DNA of 64,000 bases, taken from Drosophila miranda (lineage: Eukaryota; Arthropoda; Insecta; Diptera; Drosophilidae). The notes under the pieces were generated by a model. That model had not been told where the DNA came from. It searched no databases and was given only the letters and a program-made list of their open reading frames with translations. Each line of letters starts with the position of its first letter. Positions within the stretch are counted from its first letter, which is position 1. Below, in pieces: positions 32,619 to 45,100 of the stretch. A program made the translations under genes and the position numbers. Location: the NCBI RefSeq assembly GCF_003369915.1, contig NW_022881603.1, forward strand, positions 38,920,624 through 38,984,623. The letters are read 5' to 3'.

Positions 32619-34344
32619 GACGCCTGGACATTGTCCAGTTCCTTATAGAGCACGGAGCCGATGTAAATGCCACAAATCTGTTCAACAACAATACATTGAT
32701 GATTGCCGCCTACAAGGGGCACCATCTAGTCGTGAAAACGTTACTGCAGAACGGTTCGCGTCCCAACGATCAGGCGTTGTGCGGAGCTACTGCTCTGCAC
32801 TATGCGGCCGAGAGAAGCAACCTGGATGTGGTGCTGGTTTTGCTGGATCATGGAGCCACATTAAAGAAGAATGAAATCGGCATAACACCCGCCCTGCAAG
32901 CAGCCGAGCGGCTGAATGACGATGTCGTCGAGGCCTTCACACAGCGGCCGGATCGGATGAGCGTCGACGAGCAGATCACAGCATTGGAACTACTCGGGGC
33001 CACTTATGCCAATGACAAGACCAAGTACGACATCAATCGGGCCTACAGATATCTGCTGCGGGCCATGCAGCTACGTTATAGCGATCCCCGTGGCGTGATC
33101 CGCAAGAAGGTTCAGCCGCCAGTGCCCGCCTATGACAGTTGGTTTGAGACCGAGAACCTGCCCGAGCTGAACGCCATCAAGCTGAACCACCACTCCATAC
33201 ACATGGAGTCGCTGGCCATACGAGAGCGCATTCTGGGACGCAACAATCCGGACGTCCCTCTGGCCATTGTCTACCGTGGAGCTGTGATGGCGGACCATGG
33301 TCGCTTCGACCAGTGCCATGTGCTGTGGAATTATGCCATCGATCTCCGCATGCGTAACAATGTAAGTAGAAATGGAGACCACTCACTTAAGTATTTAAAT
33401 TGATTTGCAAATCTATCCATCCCTTTCCAGGTCTCTGTGGATCGCGATCTGCTGCGCTTCGCCCAACTGTTTGCCCAGTTTCTGCGCGCGGATAATCACC
33501 GCCTCACCCTCGACCACGTTCTGCCCGTGCTGACCAAGTGCCAGCAGGAGATAGAGAACAACAAGTTCAAGATACGCCAAGCGAAGCCAAATACGTGTGC
33601 CAGTCTGCTGCAGGACCAGAACAACCAGAACTGCATTACAGCTCTGTATTTAATCAAGATTGTTACTTAGCTGGCGCGACGCAAGAAGGACCAGGACATC
33701 AACGAAGAGCATATCCAACAACTCTTCCTTGTGGTCCGCAAGTTCATACAGAACGACACTCGTCTCAACGATGGGCAGACTCTGCTGCACATCGCTGTCA
33801 ATGGTGTGATGCCTGTGGATGAGTTCTACACGAATGAGATGTGCAGGTAAGCCACGAAGTGGGTAGCTCCAGCTGCGACTATGGGTACAGTCACCACTCT
33901 CCGCCAATAGGTTCCCGTGCTATGCCACTGCCCTGGTGTTGGTCCACTGCGGGGCCTCTGTGGTGGCCGTGGATGCAGCTCGCAACACGCCTCTGCACAT
34001 ACTGGTGTCCAAAGTGGCGAGATGGCACGCATTCTCCAGCTGTTCGTGGAGGCAGGAGCCCACTTGGATGCAGTTAATGCCGCGGGACAGACAGCGGCCG
34101 CGGCATGCAAGACTGGCCTGGGTAAGTGCGTCACTTCATCATCAGTGCATCATCCACTAACCATGTCCTCCGCCTTGTAGCTACCTTGGCCAACCTACTG
34201 CACGGTCATCAGAACGCCCACACCAGCCTCAAGTGTCTGACGGCCCGCACAATAGCCACCCTCAGGCTGAACTTCAAGGGTCTGATACCCATGCAACTGG
34301 AGGCGTTCATCCAAATGCACAGCGTGCACAAAGTGCTACCGTAG

Positions 34345-34919
34345 ATAGCCAAAGGGAGCAATACCCCACCCCAATTACTTAGTCATTATAGCTGTGTATA
34401 GTATACTCGAGAGTATTCTGAGCCATGTTGGAACGAACACAAATACGTTTATGTATCAACTATATTTACAGCCTTTAGCCATGTGTATGTTGGTCTGTAC
34501 GTATATCGAATTTAGCGACTTAATTTAGCCAAAATGAAGAAAGGAAACGTTTACGTTCTATTTTTGTACACTTTTTATTTATCATTCGCCATTCTTAATT
34601 TATTTACTTGGACTGACTGTTTGTTTGTAACCATTAACCATTAATCATTAATCATAACCATAACCATAATTATTAATCATACTTCTGTAGAATCATTTAT
34701 ACATTTTTCTATGTAAAACTATGTACTATGAGTGGTGTAATTAATGTTATTCGCAGTGCAAGAGGGCGCAGGCCACCTAAGTTCAATCAATCGAATTGAT
34801 TTTGTTTCGCTTAGGTGCAACTAAAATAAAGATCAACCAAAATCTATCTGTAAATCACAGCTGACAATGACAAACTACCAGTATGTACAAATCAATTCTT
34901 AGCTAAGTATCCCTGTTGT
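34345..34919. other. fem-1 3' flank
   Basis: A/T-rich with repeated ccattaacc/aatcattaatc motifs near 34630-34680. A ctaaaataaag at 34819 could be a poly(A) signal. Nothing else seen. Confidence 0.5.
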
Positions 34920-35329
34920 CTAAATATTAGCATCGCTTATCTTGTGATTATTGTGGCGAACCTGTGGGTAAACCTGTGGTTGGCGAATAACCTCCTCGTA
35001 CGTCGGTGGCGGCGCTGAAAATTGATGGAAGGACAAGAAAAACGATTACCCCAGACGGACACCACACACTCTGCTGGCTTACCATTGATCACATAATCCT
35101 CATCGTGCATGTAGGCCGGATTAATGACGGCATCTGTGGGATAGGCACGTTCAACAGTGCGCTGCGAGCGATGCGAGTACCGCTGCAGGTTTTCTGTGGA
35201 GGCCGTACTGTGTGGGTGCCCAGCGAGGTCCCGAGCTGGAACATTTCCTTGGAACCAAGCTCTCTAAAGTGTATATCCAAAATCGATAAATGCTGTCACG
35301 TTGGCGGCGTCGTCTAGTGGAGTGGTCAT
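34920..35329 (-). CDS. Unidentified small gene with PPxY tail and in-frame TAG
   Basis: Not recognised by name. The exon at 35083 and the exon 35014-34920 are joined by a good intron (GTAAGC ... TTTTCAG, 35082-35015). The joined reading ends in VINPAYMHDEDYVIN followed by APPPTYEEVIRQPQVY and a stop, giving a PPxY-type WW-domain ligand motif as in Nedd4-binding membrane proteins. Upstream the frame stays open to a TAG at 35264-35266 and beyond it to ATG 35327-35329 (MTTPLDDAANVTAFIDFGYTL*). Either the TAG is a premature stop, or the AG of ctttag is an acceptor and the true 5' exon lies elsewhere or is lost. A 36-nt intron from 35299 would be too short. No transmembrane segment is visible in what remains. 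Fairly sure it is a real coding remnant, unsure it works. Confidence 0.6.
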
Positions 35330-36407
35330 TGTAGTCGCCTGACGGACTGGCACTGAACAACTAACAATTCACACAGTCAGCCAGCAAGCATGAAAGGCGG
35401 GACCGCCACCGTCGCCATATCAGCGGCTGGCCACAACAGAGCGGAGCCAGTCTGCAGTGGGAGGCACACTCCCGACTGAGGGCGAGAGCCGAGAGCCTGG
35501 GCGTAGACACATGAAGTCCAGTTCAATTTTGGCCAGCTTTGATTCCCGAATAAGCATTCAAAAAACCGATTAGGTCGATAAACTAGCGCTAACGTTTGAC
35601 AAGCAGGGTACCCTGGGTGGTATACATATTTGGATTATCATCTCGCCCATTACATGGCGCAGTTTCCCTTGGGATGATGTATGAGCTATGAGCTCATTTC
35701 CATTTAATGAACTAATTTAGCGGAGAGTTCGCCTCCAAATACGCATAGTTTGTGTCGAGGGGGCAGATTATGTGACCGTGACGTCATGGCTATAAGGTTA
35801 ACAGCCCACTTAGCATTATGCGGCTATTTGGTAATGTCCCACCTAATAATAGACCACCACGGAATTGGCCCAACTGACCTTATGAACGCTACTTCGATTG
35901 CAATTGGCTTTTATTTCTCTTTCCACAATGGTTTGCATGCTCGGTTTTGTGTGCCTTGAAATTGGTTAATAAATTATTAAAGCCTTACGACTAAGAGGGT
36001 CATGACTTATGGTTCCGTTCCTAACTTTAAGGAGGCGTACCCTTAGCTAACACTAATTCTAGATGGGCGCTAGGGGGCTACTTGCACAGTGGCGGTAAAA
36101 ACAATAGTAGGTAGTACCATTACATATTAATTTCTTTGTTGAATTTAATTTTTGTAATGCATTTTTTGTAACATATTGGCACTACCACTTTTACTCGGAC
36201 CGGAGCTGTCAAGTTGCATGGGGTTCTGGATTGTGTATCGATTAGCTTATGGCACGAGTGGGTTAGTGTTGGGCCAAGTATTTGGATTAGTGCAGTGGGT
36301 CCTTAGGGCTACGGCCTATCCTATGCAACTACGCAAGTCGGTACAGTTTCTGCTGTACTATCACATGTTTTATTGAGTGGGTGTGCTGGGACTGCTGCCT
36401 CCTCTCC
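35330..36407. other. Intergenic spacer and LRR gene 3' UTR
   Basis: Upstream region of the PPxY gene and downstream region of the LRR receptor gene. No gene supported. Confidence 0.5.
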
Positions 36408-39113
36408 TCACAGGCTCGTTGTGGCCTGCAGCTTGAGGTAGCGTGTTCCGCTCTCCGCGTCGGCGAGGCGAGCTATGTGATCTGAGGCGGCATAGCAGGT
36501 GGTCGCCGTCGGAGTGCCCGGTCGACTATTGTTGTTGTTGTTTTGTATGCTGTTGCTGTTGCTGCCGACGCTGCCATTGCTCCTGTCCGCGCCGATGCCG
36601 CTGCCTTTGACACCGCCCGACTGCCGGAGACGCGTGGTACCCCAGATGAGGACGAGCACGGAAGTGACCAGGACGCCCAGACCCAGGCCGGGTAGGAAGC
36701 TCTTGTTGAGGGAATCTATGACAGTGTAGCTGTGCAGCAGCGTGGACTGCTGTTGAGGATGCGTCTGCTGCTGCTGGCTGCCCGCAACGGTGTTGAACTG
36801 GCGCTGGTTGTGCTGATAGTCCTCGCTGACATCCTGCTCATGGGAGTCGGGCTTCAGCTCGTTGGTCGTGGAGTAGGGGCGTCGCTGGTACTGGCGCGAC
36901 ACGGGGATGGAGCCCGGACTGCTCAGCTGCAGCTGTGTGATGTTGGAGCATCCAATGTTCAGGTCCGGCTTGGGATTCTGCTCTTGGACCATCACCAGAC
37001 AGAATCGGTAGCTGCGCGGGAAGGGGGGAGCCGTGAGTGGATCAGGCACATTGGAAAAAGACAATTGCTTACCTTTCTCCTATGTCCAGGGAGGAGCTGT
37101 CGGGAACGATAACGCTAACCGTGTTCTGGCCATTTACCACCTTGCTCTCGCAGTGGATCTGCAATGTGAGTGGAATGCGGCTTTAAGCAGGGGCCATCAG
37201 AATAGTAGATTTGCTTGCACTTACCGGAGAGTTGTCGATAAGTATCTCATTAATGTTCTCCTCCTTGTAGACAAAGATAGCATCGCACATGTAATCCTTC
37301 TTGCTGAGATTCAGCAGCCAGGTAAGGATCAGCCCATAGTCCGCCGAATAGTGCAGATCGTGTAGAATAATCTGCGGAAGGAAACGGTCATATTTATCTG
37401 CACATTTAGCGCACTCTTCTCCATTTGTTCCTCTGACCTCCTCTGACAAATCCCTGATGGACGACGTCTGATTTGGTTTCGCGAAGGTCTCCAGATGCTG
37501 CATAATGTTGGCATTGTCCTTCTCCACATTGTCCATGTCGCAGCTGAGCGTCTCCACGGGCACCTGAAGCAGCGGAGCCCCCTCAAGGCGCGGCGGCGTC
37601 ACACAGGAGGCAGTGAGGCTGGAATGGAGCTGGGATACCTGCAGCCACTCGGCGAAGGGACGAATGCTGCAGTCGCAGGAGAGCGGATTGTCCTGCATCT
37701 GGAGGCTCTGCAACTCGCGAGCTCCATCCATGGCGTTCCTAGCCACAATCGAGATGTCGTTCCCGGCCAGTCGCAGCTCCCTCAACGAAGGCAGCGGAGC
37801 TATCAGATCCGAGGTAAGGGCGCGCAGGAAGTTATGCGTTAGGTCCAAGACTGTCAAGCGACTCAGATGCTGCAGCGAGGAACTGGAGATGGCCACAATG
37901 CCATTGTAGCTCAGATCCAAGCTATCCAGAGCGCCCAGTCCGTAGAAGGCGTGGTCCTGGAGGACATCAATTTGATTGTGGCGCAGCGAGAGGCTCACGA
38001 GACGAGAGAAGTTGGCCAACGCCTTGTTCTGAATGCTCTTGATCATGTTCCGATTGAGGTTCAGGCTCTCCAGGTTCCGCATCCCAGCCAGTGTCTGCGC
38101 GCTGAGCGGACCATTCAGATTGTTGGCCGTAAGGTCGAGTTGCCGCAAGCTCAGGCACTGGCTCAAGTATCGCAGGCTCTGAGCATAGTCGCCCAGGCGA
38201 TTGCCGCCCAATTTAAGCACCTCCAACTTCCTCAGATTGCTGAAAGTGCGCTGCGATATGCTCGAGATCTGATTGTTACTGAGCTCCAAGTAGACCAGAT
38301 TGGTCAAGCCCACAAAGTCGGCCGTTCCCAAGGCCTTAATTTTGTTGGTGGCCAAATCCAAGCGGTTGAGGGCTCCCAGCGTTGACAAGGCGTTCCAGGG
38401 CACGCTAAGCAGAGCGTTTCCGGGGAGCCCTAAGGCCTTCAGGGGGCCCTTAATGCCCAAGAAGGTGGACTTGTGTACTCGCTTGATCTCCCCCGAGGAG
38501 ATGACCAGGCCATGCAGAGAGACACCGTTGAAGATCTTCGCGTCGCTCAGAAAGGTCACGTTGCGCAAGGAGCAGTCAAGCAGCGATATGGAGTACGGGG
38601 AGGTGCGCAGCCTATCCGCCAGCAGCTGTAAACGGAATCGAGTCAAGGGTTAAAAGTTAAGAGAGGTCCAACAAGGCATCCGCAGTGGATTCTCACCAGT
38701 AGTCCGTGCAGATCTATGTTGCATCTCAGGGTGTGGGGCAAGTCGCAGCCGCACTCGAGTTCCGCGTTCCGGGAGCCCGTTATGGTGGGACACTTCCATT
38801 CCATGAGGCCATCGTCCACGGGCAGCGGCAGCGAGGAAACCTGCTCGGCCTTCCTCTTCTTGGGCGTACTCTTGTTGAAGTACTTCACGGCGGACTTGGA
38901 TTTCCCGGTAATGGTGGTGGTGGTTACGGGCACGGCAGCCGCCGACACCACATAGGCAGTGGGTGTGGTTGCGGTGCTCGTAGATGGCGCGGGGACGCTG
39001 GTGCTGGTGATCGAAGCCGCTGCGGTGGTGGTATCCTCAAGCAGATCCTTGAGTTCATTGGCCTCTGTCAGCACAGAGACCAGACATATCATCACAAATA
39101 GGCTGCAATGCAA
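36408..39113 (-). CDS. Leucine-rich-repeat transmembrane receptor
   Basis: CDS complement(join(36408-37011, 37073-37158, 37225-38625, 38697-39113)), 2,508 nt, 835 residues; all introns have GT/AG ends and phases agree. Signal peptide (1-18, MHCSLFVMICLVSVLTEA), then a Thr/Ser/Pro-rich mucin-like stretch (about 29-65) and a Cys-rich LRR N-cap (CPTITGSRNAELECGCDL). About 13 leucine-rich repeats follow (for example LVYLELSNNQISSISQRTF). The LRR C-cap has NPLSCDCSIRPFAEWLQ, and a fibronectin-III-like region comes next. There is one membrane span (about 740-760, LGLGVLVTSVLVLIWG) and a roughly 75-residue Asn/Ser-rich cytoplasmic tail. It should be a type I cell-surface adhesion or guidance receptor. 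The architecture fits Lrt (tendon LRR protein, 2R) or a related receptor; I cannot decide from memory, so no symbol. No damage seen. Confidence 0.9.
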
Positions 39114-39856
39114 ATGGAAAAATTTTCATGGAAATTATTGTATTATTGAAAGCAAAACACTTGGATACAACAACAGAACGGCAGATTGTGCGTTTTTAGG
39201 TCAAGCAGCGCCACCGCCACTGACACTCTGAGACACATACAGTGTGGCACCCGTTTGTGTCCAGCGGCCAGTGGCGGCGGCGGTGGTGCGTCTCACGCTG
39301 GAATTTGTGCCTGTATTGTGCCTGCATCCGAGCTGATCTCTGCAAGACAATTTGCCAATTTAGAGCTTAACGCAATCAAAACTCGAGCGATTTATGCACT
39401 GTGAGATAATCTGTGGTCTTTACGAGTTGCAGAACTCAATGCAAAATTTCAAATTTCACGCATTTTCTGCCTCCCAATAGACGTCCAATCCTTTGCGGTG
39501 AGTTTAGAAATTTTCATGATAGATATTTTTATTTCGCGTCAATTTCAGTCAACGGCGAGGCGAGTACCCCCAATATATTTGGCATCTCACCGAACAGGCC
39601 ACCACACCAAGCGTATCGTCACGTCTTGTTGCGCCCCGCAGTGACACACTTAAGTTGCGTGCGAGGCTTTAAAAACCCAGAATTCGGTCGCTACGCATCC
39701 AGTGCAATAGAAATAATTCCGCAGCAAAGTGCCCAGTGCTCGCAGTTGCCGCGGAAGGAAGCGCCACAAAGCCCCACATACAGGATTAGCAGTGGTCCCC
39801 CCTACAACATTTGGACAGTCTACTCTCACTCTCACTCTCATTATATCCCCATATCC
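39114..39856. other. Divergent spacer between LRR gene and lysozyme-like gene 1
   Basis: Shared upstream region of two divergently transcribed genes. Contains tctcactctcactctcactctcatt at about 39822-39842. A leader for the plus-strand gene is likely but not placed. Confidence 0.55.
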
Positions 39857-40492
39857 ATGGCCAATCAGATGCACAAGAGTGGTGCCCTGGTCCTGGTCTT
39901 CAATCTGTTGCTGCTGACGCAGTCGGAGACGGAGGCAAAGCTGCTGACACGCTGCCAGCTGGCCAAAGAGCTGTTGCGCCACGACTTTCCGAGGAGCTAT
40001 CTGTCCAATTGTGAGTGGTAGGCCCAGACAAAGCGTTGATTTAACCGAGATCTGTATTTGCTAGGGGTTTGCCTTGTGGAGTCGGAGAGCGGACGCAGCA
40101 CGTCCAAGTCCATGCAGCTGCCCAACCAGAGCGTCAGCTATGGACTCTTTCAGGTGGGTTATCTCATCCACTCTCTGTAGCATGTCTATGAGCAGCTCAT
40201 ACTCATACTCATCCAAACCAAACCACAAATCAACAGATCAACAGCAAAAACTGGTGTCGCAAAGGTCGTCGCGGTGGCATCTGCAACATCAAATGCGAAG
40301 GTGAGTCGTCCGCCCACGCGCGCCCAGACGGTGAGAGTATGAGAGATTTGTATTACAGAGTTCCTGAACGATGAGATCTCAGATGATTCTCGCTGTGCCA
40401 TGCAGATCTTCAATCGCCACGGCTTCCAGGCCTGGCCCGGTTGGATGAGCAAATGTCGTGGGCGCACGTTGCCCGACGTCTCCCGCTGCTAG
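39857..40492 (+). CDS. c-type lysozyme-like protein 1, lacks catalytic Asp
   Basis: CDS join(39857-40010, 40065-40153, 40237-40300, 40359-40492), 441 nt, 146 residues; all introns GT/AG. The signal peptide (VLVFNLLLLTQSETEA) directs secretion. The lysozyme fold is shown by RCQLAKELL, VCLVESES with the catalytic Glu (Glu35 of hen lysozyme), YGLFQINSKNWC, and eight cysteines in the usual order. At the position of Asp52 (SNDYGIFQIN in fly LysD) this protein has SVSYGLFQIN, that is Ser. Family knowledge: such proteins may bind but not cleave peptidoglycan, or serve in reproduction. An aataaa at 40578 is a good poly(A) signal. Tandem with lysozyme-like gene 2. The start could also be the Met four residues later. 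It belongs with the divergent fly lysozyme-like genes rather than the digestive LysB/D group. Confidence 0.88.
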
Positions 40493-42185
40493 GACGGGCT
40501 GCCCCCAGACTTGCCCACAATTTCCCCGATCTGCTCTCTAGCCTTAAACGTACTCTACTATTACTCTAGCGACTAATTAATAAACAGCTTAAACCATAAT
40601 GCCCGTACGATAATGTATTCATTCTGCGAAATGTGCAATTATCGCCACTATCAGCTCGCATCGAGCTGATACTTGACTTAATCTTTTTTGAACTTTGTTT
40701 TATTCGACTGATAAGACAGTACCCAAAGTACCCAAAGTACAGACGGATCCACCTCAAATGGGATGAATCCCATTCCTCAGACCACAAGTCCACGGGGAGG
40801 CAGTCAAGCATATCATTACGTTCAATGTGCAAGTGCCTTATCAGCTTAATCACCCAAAACGGAGAACGTTGGCGCTGAGAGAGGGAGGGCCCGACAATCG
40901 GTACGATCGGTGGAGAGAGATCGGCGTTTGGGGAGAGAATTTCCTAAGCGCCAATGTATCTGAGAAATACTCGAATTCGCGTTGGGCTTTCGATTTTAGT
41001 ACTTCAGCTCGAGTCAGCAGCGTCGCACCTGGCAGCGAGCGAGCAAGCGACCTAGCGACGTGTGGAAATGAGATTGTAAAGCACGCCATCGCATACGAAG
41101 CCCACGAAACGCGGTAAGAAGATACGGATACTCGCGCACAGCAGTTTATAATTATACTCGTAGATACAGATACTCCGCGAAACACTCGTTTCCTGTTGTT
41201 CTGTTCTGCGTTCACTAACAACATGAAGTAAACAAACAGTTTGCTCTGCTCTGCCTGAAGTGTCTGTCGGGAGAAGTCACTCAAGTCCGTTCTCGTTCCC
41301 ATTCTTTGCTGATCCGAGTATGCAAATCAAACAAAAGTGAAGCGTGTACGTGCGTGTACTGATCTATCCAGTCACTACTGTAGCGCCATTTGGATAATAA
41401 TAATTGTTATTAGGATAGTATTTCATGAAGTCTAGGGTAAGGTAGGCTAGGGCAAAGTGGGAGCGCAATAAAAGTTCGCTCTCTCGCTCTTGGCGAATTC
41501 GCCCCGCTTTGCCACCGTAGGTAAGGTAGGCACAGAAGAAAATGTTTTAATATATGAAAAAAGTCGAGAAAAAGCCATGAAATCGAACGCACGCACTCCT
41601 TTTTTTTCGTCGTATTAAAATACAAAATTGCAGTCACCCAAGTTGTTTCGGTATCGTTATTTCTATTCTAAAATTTCAACTACATTGTAGTGCCGTAGGT
41701 TGTATACTTTTTGGCACCTTGAGAAGGTTCTAGGAGAAACAAAAAGATGGATCGTACAGAGATAAATAGATAGGGAGATAGTTACGAATCGGAATCGAAA
41801 GTCCTATGACGGAAGACGGATTAGCACATCGACAGGTATTAGGTTTGATAATACAATGAGAAGGAACTATATGGAAGTAAACAAAGGCATCAATTTGTGT
41901 GGTCATTTATGATTAGCATCCAAAAAGCTATTAGAGTTGTTTCTAAGATTATCATTTACTCCATAGATGTCCCCTTTTAAACCACATAGAGAAATAGTGC
42001 ATATGGAAAAACTGGAAATTATGCAACCAAGTTCGAGAAACTAGGCGTGTGAGTCTGACTAATTAAGTATGCCCATAAATTATTATAAAGCCAATACACC
42101 AGACCTATCAAAGTGTGCCGAACAGTTCGCCAAATACTTTGTACCTTCTACCTGCTGCGATAATGTCGCATTTTTTCAGTTGAAG
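40493..42185. other. Spacer between the lysozyme-like genes
   Basis: No coding region supported. The long minus-strand frame at 40850-41302 has no family resemblance. The stretch 40980-41115, ending in cgcg followed by gtaagaag, resembles a transcribed leader with a splice donor, but nothing confirms it. Confidence 0.45.
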
Positions 42186-45100
42186 ATGAAACATTTTTGC
42201 CTGTGTCTGATGCCCGTGCTGGTCCTGCGCTGTGAACTCACCCGCGTGCTGGTGGAAAACTACAGCTTTGACAAGACTTTCTTCTCCAATTGTAAGTGGT
42301 TGGAATCCTTATTTTAGTTAACGCCAATTGACCTGTATTTCTTTAGTGGACGTTGACATGCAATGACTGCATCTTTCAAGAGGCGATGCAGTTACTGCAC
42401 CGTCAAGTGGCCCGTGTGACACCAGCAGAAGGCTGTTACGCGCGGATCCCAGGCAAAACACAGCCCTCTTCCCGCCCAACCGACCGAGGGGCGCTGCCGC
42501 ATGACGCGCGGTGCGTAGCCGAACCAAACGCGAACATGCAAGAAAGATAGCTATTAGACTAACATTCGAGGAAAATTAGTACTAAACTTACTAAGAAACT
42601 AAGCATGCAATCAAAGTTCAAATACCACTACAGTTACTAATTAATAGAAAGGTGTGTAAGGATTAATAATTTAATAAGAGGAAGAGAATTAGTGGTGGAT
42701 ATAATATGGTAGAGGGAATTATAATCCGAGCATAAGACCCTAAACGGTTCATGCAAGGAATAATTCGATCTACAAAGTGGAAGGAACAACGGTATAAAAT
42801 TTCTAGTCAGTCTAATAGGAATCGTGAAGTTTATGCGGCTCAACAGATCAGGGCTGTCTATGTCACCCCTGATCAAGTTGTGCATAAATATCACACCAAG
42901 CATTTTTCTACGGTTAACTAAGGATGGGAGGTTTACTAATAGTAGTCTACTAGAGTAGTCTAGTAGGGAGTCTTACACCCGCATCCCAGTTAAGGCCCCG
43001 CAGAGCAAAGAGTAAAAAGTTTTTCTGTACTGATTCTATACGGTCCTGGTGTACTTTGTACTGAGGGCACCATACACAGGAGCCGTATTCTAAGATCGGA
43101 CGAACAAGCGAGGTATAGAGAGTCTTTGTTATATAGGGGTCGTCAAATTCCTTTGACCACCTCTTTATAAACCCAAGCACGCCCATGGCCTTATTTACCA
43201 TGGTAGAAATGTGTTCGGAAAACTTTAACTTGGGGTCTAACATAACACCCAGATCATCCACCAGGGTAATTCTCTCAAGAGAACCACCAAATAGGGTGTA
43301 GGGAGCCAACAAAGGGCTAGAACGATGAAATATCATAACTTTGCATTTCGAGGCATTAAGGTGTAACAAGTTTGCACAACACCATGACTGAAAGTTATTG
43401 AGATCGGATTGCAAGCGAGAATGAAATGAAATGTCCTTGTACTGGACACAGAGTTTAACATCATCCGCAAACATAAGAACTCGAGAGCATGTTAATACTG
43501 AAGGTAAGTCATTAATAAAGAGTGTGAAGAGTAAGGGGCCTAGATGGCTGCCTTGTGGTACTCCCGAAGAAACCTTTACTGGGAAAGAGAGGGAGTTTTT
43601 GAAGAGGACTCTTTGAGACCTAGAACAAAGATAGCTAGAAATCCATCTCAGGAGGTTGGGCGGAAACCCTAAAAGGTCAAGTTTATGCGCTAAAAGGGAA
43701 TGGTTTACAGAGTCGAATGCTTTACTAAAGTCGGTGTAAATAACATCCGTCTGTAAGTTACCTTGAAAGCCTTTAATAATGAAAGAGGTAAACTTTAACA
43801 AGTTCGTGGTGGTTGATCGCCGCCTTATAAATCCATGCTGAGTTGGAGATATAAGTGACTTGCAGAGATGTTGCAAGTGCGGAGTTAAAACCTTCTCAAA
43901 CATTTTAGGAATAGCGGATAACTTTGCTATACCTCTATAATTTTTTGCATCAGACTTGCTACCTTTTTTATGGTGAGGAATTATAAACGATTCCTTCCAG
44001 ATCGGGGGGAAGCAAGAAGAATCAATGGATAGGGTGAATAGTTTAAGCAAAGGTCCACACAGAGCCTCGGCGCAGTACCTGAGTACACAACCTGGAACCC
44101 CGTCTGGACCCGGTGAAAACACCGGCTTAACTAGTCGAAGATCATGAAGTATGGAACATTCATTTAACAAGGGACTGAAAATGCCGCTCGACCTCGGTAA
44201 ACCGTATGGGTACGGATGACCAGAGTAGCTTTCCTCAGAATAGGTGGTTTGGAAGAATTGGGCAAAAAGATCGGCAATTGCCTGATCATTATTTGCCGAC
44301 GTATTACAAAATGATAGCGAGGATGGGCGTGCGGACGTTCTACTCTTACTGTTTACGAAGCTGTAAAACTGTTTAGGGTCCTGAGAAAAACGTATCCTGC
44401 ATCGAGATAGGTGGTTCTTATAGCATTGAGCATTAAGAACTGAAAAGTTTGACCGAGCTAATACATAGCGAGAGTGAGAAGTAGGAGAACCCACTTCTTG
44501 AAATTTTTTATAAAGTCTTGATTTTAAGTTTTTTAGACTGGATAACTCTTTGGTAAACCAAGGGGTTTTCCAGATCTAGTCGGACAAGAAAGCGGGACAC
44601 AAGAATCGAAAAATGTGCCAAGAGCATTGTAAAAAATGTTTGTGCCTTTTATGATATCAGTGCACAAGTACAAAGCGGACCAATCAAAATCCCTAATGAG
44701 GTTATTAAGCTTCGCAAACTCGGCTTTACGAAAGCAGCGGACACGTTCGGGCAGCCTACTCGACCGATCCAATACAGTTGGTCCTATATCTAGCGACACC
44801 TCGAAAGTAGGGTGGTAGGCGTCTTCAGGTATAGTGAGCGGAAGGGCTCGGGTTAACAACACTATGGTCGGATCCGATACAAAGCACAGATCAAGCAATC
44901 GACCCAAGGAATTTTTCACATGGTTGACTTGAGACAGGGATAGGTCAAGCAAGCCGTCAACAAAGTCATGTCGTGACATGGGCACTAGGATACTAGACTC
45001 GTTTACCGAAGACCAAACAGTTCCTGGCAAGTTGAAGTCACCAAGAACTATCATACGATCTTTATCAGATAGCGAGGAAGAAACAGCGGTTAAAGCGGAC

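Larger units (their letters stand above)
26548..34344 (+). pseudogene. fem-1 homologue (ankyrin-repeat CUL2 adaptor), disabled
   Basis: Fem-1 family proteins are ankyrin-repeat substrate receptors of CUL2 ubiquitin ligases. Exon 1 is 26548-26793 (ends phase 0). The next recognisable exon is 32619-33361 (ankyrin repeats, [33 protein letters not shown]) and needs an upstream phase-1 exon. The exon encoding the first repeats (TPLIIAARNGH type) is absent from the intron. Later exons are 33431-33846, 33911-34121 and 34181-34344, ending with the conserved [17 protein letters not shown]. Further lesions: an in-frame TAG at 33668-33670 (ALYLIKIVT*), with homology continuing after it, and a frameshift near 34013 (reading changes frame between HILVSK and [10 protein letters not shown]). 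A 4-kb CR1 LINE lies in intron 1. Four independent defects make this a pseudogene. Probable orthologue of D. melanogaster CG6966. Confidence 0.9.

Noticed and set aside
35264..35299. 36-nt intron in the PPxY gene
   Set aside because: Too short for a Drosophila intron. Premature stop or lost 5' exon is more likely.
40850..41302. 150-codon minus-strand frame
   Set aside because: No domain, low-complexity Ser/Arg runs and no splice or start context. Probably chance in a G/C-richer leader-like region.
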